Source: Porites lobata (lineage: Eukaryota > Cnidaria > Anthozoa > Scleractinia > Poritidae). Taken from it: 64,000 bases of DNA. The notes beneath the pieces were generated by a model. That model saw nothing but the letters and a program-made list of their open reading frames with translations. It was not told the DNA's origin and made no database searches. The stretch lies in assembly GCA_942486035.1 (NCBI GenBank), contig CALNXK010000026.1:1705001-1769000 (forward strand), read 5' to 3'. Position numbers and translations under genes: made by a program. This document shows, one piece after another, positions 55,795-64,000 of the stretch; the stretch's first letter is position 1, and every line of letters starts with the position of its first letter.

Positions 55795-56581
55795 TGCACC
55801 TATCAATGTAAATCCCGTGGGGTGGTGGAGTGCGGGCAAGGGGTGGGGATTTGACAAATTTTAAAACTTTTCCATCAAATTCCCCAGGGTGGGAAACGAA
55901 AGGTCAATCAAAAGTGTCAAAAAAGCCCCCACCCCAGGGGAAAAATCTAAACAAACAATGCTATAATACTATATAAAACGAATAAAAGAACATTTCAAAC
56001 ACGTTGTTACTACTTTTATTTACGGTTAACGAAAGCTCCACTAAATTACTCGTTGTAATTAAGTATTTTCTCTCTCCACTAGCATCTCTTATCTTGAACA
56101 ACAAAATCACTCCAGGAAGATTGACCGTGCTATATAATATTAATAAAACGTAAAATGCTTTATAACATCTGCTCAACATGTGGGAACAGGTCGGATCAGT
56201 GACCCATAAAAAAATCCTCTGACTTTCATGGTGGAATTCGATTTCAATCGAGTTTTACAATCAGATGGGAACTTGAAGATAAAAACTTCCTCAAAATAGA
56301 CATTATCTGTTTAGATGACAGTTTAAAGTATCAGATTATGGCAATTAAAACAAATGAAAATTTCATACCTTTCTCCAACAACGTGACTTTCTGGAAGCCT
56401 CGAGGGACGGACTTGGTAACTACTTCTGAATTGATACCAGGCTTCTGTCGGTCAAAGTCAAATGTCCCGACCCCGGGGTCGCTTCACACGATCAAAAGCC
56501 CGACAGCAGGGATAGTCCCAGGCATCAAATCCCCTCCCCTTGCCCGCACTCCCCCCCACGGGATTCACATTGATAGGTGCA
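55795..56581. mobile_element. TAA-flanked TIR element inserted in a LINE
   Basis: A 787-bp element with ends TGCACCTATCAATGTAAATC and GATTCACATTGATAGGTGCA; pairing goes on for about 60 bp (GTGCGGGCAAGGGGTGGGGA / CCCCTCCCCTTGCCCGCAC). Exact TAA duplication (55792-55794, 56582-56584), as in PIF/Harbinger elements. It interrupts one reverse-transcriptase frame. No transposase frame. Confidence 0.88.
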
Positions 56582-57254
56582 TAACGGATTGTAAAATTAC
56601 TTTGAAATAAAAATCAGCTCTTTCTGTCGTATGTAAGACATACAAAGACCTGAGAAGATTCAATTTTTTTGAAGAGGACTTTATTAACTCTTTTACATGA
56701 ATGTTCCAGTTAAGACTACTGTCAATTTCGACGCATAAACACCTAGTTCACTTGACTTGAGTGATAACACTGTTTCCCAATGATACTGCTTGCAGCGGCC
56801 CAACAAACGGGCCTCGCATTAAAATCATGTGCTTGGTTTTACCGGGGTGGGGTATGAGGCGGTTAAGGCAGCACCAGTCATACAACTTCTGAAGGATGAC
56901 GTTCAAGACAACAGCGATCATATCAGGAAAAGACACAGCCACGTAAATCGTAGTGCCGTCAGCATATATGTGAATTTCGTCATCACAATCCTTAACTGCA
57001 TCAGGCAGATCGTTGCAAAACAACGAAAACAGGGTAGGTCCCAAGACAGACCCCTGTGGCATGCCAGACTTCGCAAGTAAAGTTTCGGACTGAAAACCAT
57101 TTACTACTGTAGCTTGAGAGCGGTCAGCTGAGTTATCTTTAATCCAGCACCATAGTTCGCCAGCAACACCGACTGCTTGAAACTTATGCAGCAGGACATG
57201 ATGAGAAATAGAATCGAAGGCCTTGCGGAAGTCAACAAAGATGTTGCCAACCAC
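56582..57254 (-). pseudogene. LINE reverse transcriptase, palm part (catalytically dead)
   Basis: Minus strand, CR1/L2/jockey-like: IFVDFRKAFDSISHHVLLHK, SGMPQGSVLGPTLF, NDLPDAV, IYADGTTIYV and NRLIPHPGKTKHMIL. The catalytic YADD is changed to YADG, which removes a metal-binding Asp. 5'-truncated at about 57254. It continues across the inserted element into 55794-55541. Confidence 0.88.
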
Positions 57255-58877
57255 TAGGTTTTTATCCCTTTTATAATTGGGTGACTAAAGTAAACAGTGA
57301 TATAGGTATGAACGTTATGCAAAAAGGCAGGTGGATATACTGAAATTTTGAAAAATGGCAATTTTGGGTTGTTATTTTGACAACAATTTTGGCCAAAGCC
57401 CCAGGCGCCTCTCTGTCCAATACCTTGAGGACAAAGTTACATGCATGAACTAAAAGCTCTTTTGTAGTAGAGTTCATGGTCAAATTCATTTGGAAGCACA
57501 ATATACCAGTGGAGTTTTATGGCACTTTCAAAATGCCCCCCGGAAGGCTTGATTTTTGGTGCTCTAAGGGCAAAAAATGAGACCCCCTCTTAAGAGCGAA
57601 TGCACAGAAAAATCGAGCAAAATCGGCAAATCGTGGCCACAGCTCAAAACCTAACTTACCCTCATTTTCAGTCTGTAATAAGGTTTGAATCAGTTTATAA
57701 CACTGCTGAGGTTTAAATTTCAAAATGCGGCCGAGTTTGGGAATTATTTAAGATTTTCGATTTCAACGGTCTTCGGGCCTAAAATTAGCCGCCGAACACG
57801 GCAATATAGCCTAGCGACAGAAATGAGCTGACTTTCATAAACGAGCGAATATATTGGCAATCTTCCGCTTAAATCTCAAAAAGCAGATATCTAACAATTT
57901 CTGAACGGCACATTTTTTAGATTTAGAGCATAAAATATCCACGAACCAGCAGAATTTTGAAACGTAATTTGCATAATGCTTAAATACAACAATTTACCGC
58001 TAAAACCAAAATCGAATTTTCTATATGGGGGAATTCTCCAAATCACCCCAAATCCCGCTTACTACCTAATGAGATATAGTACTTCAACATTATCTGAAAG
58101 TTAGTCTGGTGTTCTCGCGAACGCTTGTAAAATAGATTGATTATTTTGAGGTTATTTTGCCCCAAACAACCGCTAATTGACCCCAGGGTCCGTTGACACG
58201 TTCACGTCACCTTAGTTTCATGCATCGATTTGAGCTCGTTAAAAGGGCGAAACTAACAAGATTCTTTTAATATGTACCTGTTTTAATGAAATACACGCAA
58301 TCTTCAAAAGGAGAGGCCGTTCAATGGGTAATTTCTGTTCTTGAGATCTTGTAGATTGTACCATGGCGTCTGCGAGTGGACCTGAGTCTAGGTCTGTTTT
58401 CCCGTGACTGCGAAATCAGAATAACATCAAGAAATAATTCTCCCTCGAATCTTCGTAAGTGAATCAGCTTTGCAGTGCCTTACCTGAGATAAAAAGTGGG
58501 CCGAATAGCAAAACATTTCTAGCGCAATTTGGATCCTTTGTGGAACGCAGTGTATTGCTGAGCGAAAGGTGAGTAAACAAACGTAGGAAAGTACGTTACC
58601 TTTGATTGCGTGACCAGCCAGTAAACGATAGTCTCCAGCGAAAAATAGGATTCGCAAAAATCTTGCTGACGTATATTTAACAGTTTGTTACTATAAATTT
58701 ACACCTGGTTTGTCTAAAACTTTAAACAATGCATACCTGTCCAAGAGTATAAGAATGTTTCGAAAGATCCACCCCTAAATAACTGTGGGCTACTCCTTTT
58801 TCCCCATCACCGATGTGCACTTCCTTCCCACTGTCTTTTGCATGAGGCTTGTATGCCTTTTTAACTGTTATCGACAC

Positions 58878-59190
58878 TTAAAACTGGCCGTTTAAGGCCT
58901 GGTTTAAGAACTTGACTGACTTAAAAAACCGTCGCGAACATGCACTATTATTCTTGGACTTTGGAAGCTTTAAGCCCAAAATGATGGTGCAATCTCGAGA
59001 AATTTGCCCGGGTCTAATTTTAAGACAGGGAACGGGTACTAAGAAAGGGACGTTCTCATTTAGCAACCCGTGGACAATCTGGGCATGCTTGCCTTCTGTC
59101 GCAGGGGCAACCGACAAGGCCAGGTACGCCGCCCCCACCCGAGAGGATTGCATGGCATCCACCATTTCAGTCGCTTTTTTTACATCATGA
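58878..59190 (-). CDS. Unrecognised minus-strand frame inside the long-TIR element
   Basis: Reads EGHDVKKATEMVDAMQSSRV, then GAAYLALSVAPATEGKHAQI and VHGLLNENVPFLVP. It is protein-like in composition (few rare residues, no low complexity) but matches no family I recognise. No good splice acceptor is present and an in-frame stop lies just upstream. Could be cargo, a decayed gene or chance. Confidence 0.25.
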
Positions 59191-59634
59191 CCTTCAATTA
59201 TTATGAATTATAATGCGGGCCTTGATCGTTGCCACCTTACCAGAAGTCTAATCTTCGCACTGTTAGACCATGAGAATCTCTATTATTATCCCATAAATGC
59301 ACCATTGACTTTTCCTTGCTCAGCTTCCGGTAAACCGATACTCCGAAGCAAAAATAGCTTTACAACGACTCTATCCAGCTCAGAACTCCTGATATCAACA
59401 AATATACCCCCCCCCTCTAAAGAGAGCAAACGTTCCCCGAACTATTCACTTGACCCACCCCATCCCTTCGTTAAGAAAAACTACGCACTCAGTTCACTGG
59501 ACAAAACGCGCTCGTGAATATACCAAACTATAGCCGTTCATCCTACAAGCAATCTCAGTTTCAGCAGGCGTGGCCACGTTTCCAGTTGCTGTAAGATTAA
59601 TTCTACACCTGCAACAGACACTGTAAATTAAATA

Positions 59635-59798
59635 GAGTGTTTTCACTCACGTGGCCAGCATCTATGCAAATTTATTGGAACAAAAGAAAGCGTTTGCATA
59701 AGAAAGGAGTTCAGGACTGGTTTGGGACACCAACATGGCCGCCGTTTCATTGTTTTGGGACACCCATATGGCCGCCGTGACGTCATGTGAAAACACTC
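59635..59798. mobile_element. MITE, GAGTGTTTTCAC family, complete copy
   Basis: 164 bp, ends GAGTGTTTTCACTCACGTG and GACGTCATGTGAAAACACTC, flanked by TA (59633-59634, 59799-59800). It contains ATGGCCGCCGTTTCATTG and GTGTCCCAAAC-type units seen also at 2036-2190 and in part near 63860-63900. Confidence 0.85.
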
Positions 59799-59917
59799 TA
59801 TACCTTGAAACTGTCAGGACGAGAAAGTTTATAAAAGACTTAACAGGTGTGCGCGGCGGTTTCCTTTTCTTCCTTCCCTCCCATTGTAGCACTCAAATTC
59901 TGACCCTGATATTAATT

Positions 59918-60310
59918 CTAGTAGTAATTAATCGTTCTTGAGCCGACAGGCACAAGGATATCAGTTTCTTGCAAAATATGCTGTGACATCCGTTTGCTCA
60001 TCCCCTTTTCTGCCTTCGGCCGCTGATTAGGTTTGGTTCTGTGCTTTGAAATAACTTTAGGAACGAACATGATACGTGAGGGGCGTGTCCGGCTAAAGGG
60101 CAAGTGACTCTCGGTGGTGAAGACATATACTGAGCTTGTCAGTATTTCGTAGCCTGTACCACGTCGCGAAAATAGAACAAGCCAAAGAAAAATAAGAAGC
60201 CTTTCTTTCCCCAGCCCAAGCAGGTTTTTCGCATTACTTTTTACTGCACAACTGATTCTACCTTTTCGAGCCGGAGCGAACATGGACGCCCTCCACTTCA
60301 TTTTCGGCAC
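59918..60310 (-). CDS. Unrecognised minus-strand frame with one hydrophobic segment
   Basis: 130 codons. The start region is MKWRASMFAPARKG, followed by one possible membrane segment (LLIFLWLVLF) and a basic C-terminal half (VPKVISKHRTKPNQRPKAEK). The layout would suit a small type II membrane protein, but no family is recognised, and it lies in the middle of a mobile element. Low confidence that it is expressed. Confidence 0.2.
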   Translation of the reverse strand: MPKMKWRASMFAPARKGRISCAVKSNAKNLLGLGKERLLIFLWLVLFSRRGTGYEILTSSVYVFTTESHLPFSRTRPSRIMFVPKVISKHRTKPNQRPKAEKGMSKRMSQHILQETDILVPVGSRTINYY

Positions 60311-62594
60311 CTGACTAAACGCAAGTGCTGACTTGTGCGCCTATGCTTCGTTTGCACTGAAGTAGGAGTATATGACCACGACAGACTTGCTGCTATCCTT
60401 GGTTTGAAACCGCAATGGGCAAGAACAATTTCTTGAAAAGAGCAAATCCTTAGCAGACATGGAGAACAACTACTAGGACTTAAGCAATGCCATTGCTTAC
60501 GTCCCACTAGACTTGAAAAGAGAAAGCATGATGCTTTCTCTTTTTTATGATTTAGGGCTAAACAGTACAATTTCATGTAGCTTTTACGCAAAATTAAATA
60601 CCTAGTTGTTTGCAGAATTGCATTTAACAACAAATTACAGAAATTTAACTAAGTTTAGATCTCATAGATAAGAATTGAACGGAAAAAACGTCTGGGGTAA
60701 AAAAGTCAAAAAATGTTTGCTGGAAAATCACTTAATGGACATATATACAATAGCAGAGATATCATGCCTGTAATTTTCCGTTCAATGCACCTTATGACAA
60801 GTCTGACTAATCCACTGGTAACCCATGCCTTAAAACCGCCTTGAACCTTAAAATTTAATCCATTTGCCTTTCATGTGTAGTGCAAATATATCTTCTAAAC
60901 ACTCCGGGGTTCGGGGTAAAATCAGAAGAACAGAACATTCAGTTACTGTACCATTTTTAAAAGTGGGACAGTATGTTTGCTAATCATCTTAGTTAACCGC
61001 TTTTAAAATAGGACAAAAGGACACCTGGTCATACAGGAAAATGAATTTACTGTATCCCGAAAGCTTTGGTTTCCCGTGCACTTATTTTTCGCAGGAGACA
61101 ATCGATAACTGCCTGGTCACGCAATCGGAGGTGAGTAACTAATTAAAAGTCACTGATACCATCGCCGCTTAGCAAATACACTACGTGCTGCAAAGGATCC
61201 AAATTGCGCTAGAATGTTTTGTTTTCCTATTCGGCCCACTTTTTATCTCAGGTAAGGCACTGCAAAGCGGATTCATTTACTATACGAAGGTTCGAGCGAG
61301 AATTATTTCATGATGTTATTCTGATTTCGCAGTCACGGGAAAACAGACCTAGACTCAGATCCACTCGCAGACGCCATGGTACAATCTACAAGATCTCAAG
61401 AACAGACATTACCCATTGAACTGCCTCTCCTTTTGAAGATTGCGTGTATTTCATTAAAACAGGTACATACTAAAAAAATCTTGTTAGTTTCTCCCTTTTG
61501 ACGAGCTCAAATCGATGCATAAAACTAAGGTGACGTGTACGTGTCAACTGACCCTGGGGTCAATTAGCGGTTGTTTGGGGCAAAATAACCTCAAAATAAT
61601 CAATCTATTTTACAAGCGTTCGCGAGAACACCAGACTAACTTTCAGATAATGTTGAAGTACTATATCTCATTAGGTAGTAAGCGGGATTTGGGGTGATTT
61701 GGAGAATTCCCCCATATAGAAAATTCGATTTTGGTTTTAGCGGCAAATTGTTGTATTTATAAACATTGTGCAAATTACGTTTCAAAATTGTGCTCGTTCG
61801 TGGATATTTTATGCTCTAAATCTAACAAAATGTGCTGTTTAGAAATTGTTAATATCTGTTTTTTGAGATTTAAGCGGAAGATTGCCAATATATTCGCTCG
61901 TTTATGAAAGTCAGCTCATTTCTGTCGCTAGGCTATATTGCCGTGTTCGGCGGCTAATATTAGGCCCACGGGCCGTTGAAATCGAAAATCTCAAATAATT
62001 CCCAAACTCGGCCGCATTTTGAAATTTAAACCTCAGCAGTGTTATAAACTCATTAAAACCTTATTACAGACTTAAAATGAGGGTAGGTTAGGTTTTGAGC
62101 TGTGGCCACGGTTTGCTCGATTTTTCTGTGCATTCGCTCTTAAACTCCAAAACTAAAAGTCAGAGAAGTGAGCCAAAGTGGCTTTTGAAATATCTCATCA
62201 CACCTAACCGCTGTGCTTCAAATCGGTTGACCACAACTTTTGGTCCCTGGAACACTTTCTCAAACAGTGGCACTTAAATTACTATCTTAATGAGTATATC
62301 AAATTGTAACTCACTCTTGGCTATCCTATACGCTATAACGTGTTCGTTGAATTGTTTACTACTCCAACTTCTTCGTACCACTCCAACGAATCCCGCCGCT
62401 GAGTTCTTCCATTGAACAGGGTGTGGCGGATGATGACCTCCTTAACAACAATGACAATGCTTTCTGCAGCGACAACAGTGAAGAGGGTCATATGTCAGCA
62501 GTCACATCCAAAATTAACAATGTTGTCAGAACGACCCCAGCAACTACTAACGGCAACTGACGGAGAAACGTTTTCGACTCCTGCGAATTGAATA

Positions 62595-62986
62595 GAGTAC
62601 CGAAGTGATGACGTCATAAAAATGAAATTTGTGAAATTATGGGATTTGTTAAGATATTCTGAAAGAACAACGTCCAAGACGCCTACTCGCCAAAAATTAG
62701 CAATTCGGGCCAAATTGTCTCTGAGATATTAGCCCAGTTATGCTGTGACGATTCCATACAAATCCTTCTAAATTTGGCTTGGTTCATAAGATTAGGAACC
62801 AGGTAAGATTTAGAAGGATTTGTATGGAGTCATCGGAGCATATCTGGGCTAATATCTCAGAGACAATTTGCCCCAAATTGCTAATTTTTGGCGAGTAGGC
62901 GTCTTGGACGTTGTTCTTTCAGAATAGCTTAACAAATCCCATAATTTCACAAATTTCATTTTCTATGACGTCACACTTCGGTACTC
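62595..62986. mobile_element. TA-flanked near-perfect 392-bp palindrome
   Basis: GAGTACCGAAGTGATGACGT at the left pairs with ACGTCACACTTCGGTACTC at the right, and the arms (~180 bp each) stay nearly identical to a short loop near 62780-62805. TA flanks both sides (62593-62594, 62987-62988). Non-coding foldback MITE. Confidence 0.85.
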
Positions 62987-64000
62987 TATAGTATGCAATA
63001 GATTTGATTAAATCTACAAGACATAAAAATAGGATAAGTGAATATCCTGAGAAAATTAATTTCACGAAATAGGATTTAATCAGTAAATGAACACAGTCGA
63101 ACCTCAAGTAAGCGATATCGTCCCTTTTGACGATCCAATCAACAGAGAACCAGCTCTATCGAGAACAAGTGTGGCACGTCTACTATTTCGAAGAGAATTT
63201 ATTTGCATACAATTTCAAGTTACAAAACGCAGCACTATGTTTTCGCCCGTATTTGCCGCTTTAGAAACTTCAACTCAATCTAGCTTTCACTCCAGAAACT
63301 AACCCGCGAATACAGTCGCCTCTCCGGACTCTCTCCGGCATCGCTCCCCAACGCTGGAGACGTTTCGCAAGACGTTTTCTCCCTCGTTAAACGTCCCAGC
63401 TACGGGGATGATGAGAGAGGGGCTGTTTTCGCTTTTAGAAACCGGCCTAAATTTGAGTGACCGCTCCGTCTATTAGCTCAGGGGCGAGTTTCTCGATAGG
63501 CCCGATAACTTTTAGGGCCCGAAGGCTAATTTTGAAATCAAGTTGACTGAGTTCGGCGGTCGATTCTGGCAATGGTATGGTACGTGCTGGAATTGCCGAA
63601 GATAGCCTGACCCAACCCCTTAAAAATAGCAGAACTTTGGCGCTGACTGGGTCGGTTGAAGGAGTAGGTGGAAGCGACGTTGTCCTATTCTCGGCTTGCA
63701 CTGTCAAGCAATGAAAAATAAAAATGCAAACCATTCAATACAGAAGGACTAGAATCTGGGAAATGAAACAAGACAAAACCCTTGCCAAGAAATATTTCAA
63801 ATGCGAGATATTGGGAAAAACGGTCTACCTAAATTTATAAAGCTTTGTATGGAAACGCCATGTTGGTGTCCCTTTCAGGAACACCAATATGGCCGCCGGA
63901 TACCAAAAGAAACATCTGTTTTCAAGTTTTGCTACTAATGCGTGAATTCTTCGCTTGAGAAACCCATAATGATTACAGTAATATTTTTTCTGAGACAAGG
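62987..64000. other. No confident gene
   Basis: Frames at 63087-63302 (+) and 63447-63734 (-) have no recognised motif. 63850-63900 has two ATGGCCGCC/ATGTTGGTGTCCC units related to the GAGTGTTTTCAC MITE family. Confidence 0.4.

Larger units (their letters stand above)
57594..62139. mobile_element. 4.5-kb TTAA-flanked element with ~1.06-kb inverted arms
   Basis: The left arm 57594 to ~58651 and right arm ~61089 to 62139 are inverted copies (roughly 90-95% alike by eye), starting GAGCGAATGCACAGAAAAAT at both outer ends. TTAA flanks each side (57590-57593, 62140-62143), the target site used by piggyBac-type transposons. The arms carry no long frame. The 2.4-kb middle has a small MITE (59635-59798) and two unrecognised minus-strand frames. 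No transposase was recognised, so it may be non-autonomous or a foldback element. Confidence 0.75.

Overview
This window looks like animal nuclear DNA, most likely from a stony coral or another anthozoan. It is AT-rich with spliced genes, has no bacterial-style operons, and is packed with small DNA transposons (MITEs, many flanked by TA, TAA or TTAA) and with decayed LINE and Penelope-like fragments. Most open frames are short chance frames inside repeats. The species assignment is inferred from the gene types and repeat style; no database search was possible.

There are two convincing genes. (1) On the minus strand, from about 27.5 kb down to 10.6 kb, is an intron-rich tryptophan 2,3-dioxygenase (TDO) gene. 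Fourteen exons, found by matching protein motifs and splice sites, join in phase to 1,074 nt (357 codons plus stop). The heme- and substrate-binding residues are kept; only the N-terminal exon or exons are uncertain. Its introns hold many MITEs, a LINE 3' end and a Penelope GIY-YIG fragment. (2) On the plus strand at 46.7-50.5 kb is a two-exon gene for an NLR-like STAND protein: a HEPN domain with an RNxxxxH motif, a coiled coil, an NB-ARC NTPase, and seven almost identical 42-residue TPR units. The eighth TPR unit runs into a MITE, which supplies the last ~35 codons and the stop.

Layout. 0-10.4 kb: repeats only (MITEs, a tRNA-headed SINE, tandem palindromic elements, duplicated segments). 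10.5-27.5 kb: the TDO gene. 27.5-46 kb: MITEs plus a degenerate segmental duplication (33.2-36.6 kb against 40.96-44.65 kb, with an inverted partial copy at 7.4-8.0 kb) whose copies carry dated insertions. Short exon-like minus-strand stretches lie at 37.9-39.1 kb. 46.7-50.5 kb: the NLR-like gene. 52-57.3 kb: three broken LINEs, one flanked by a 9-bp-period minisatellite on both sides, another split by a TAA-flanked element. 57.6-62.1 kb: a 4.5 kb TTAA-flanked element with ~1 kb inverted arms. 62.6-63.0 kb: a near-perfect palindrome. The two genes show no functional link to each other; the best candidate for an interesting system is the HEPN-NB-ARC-TPR protein.
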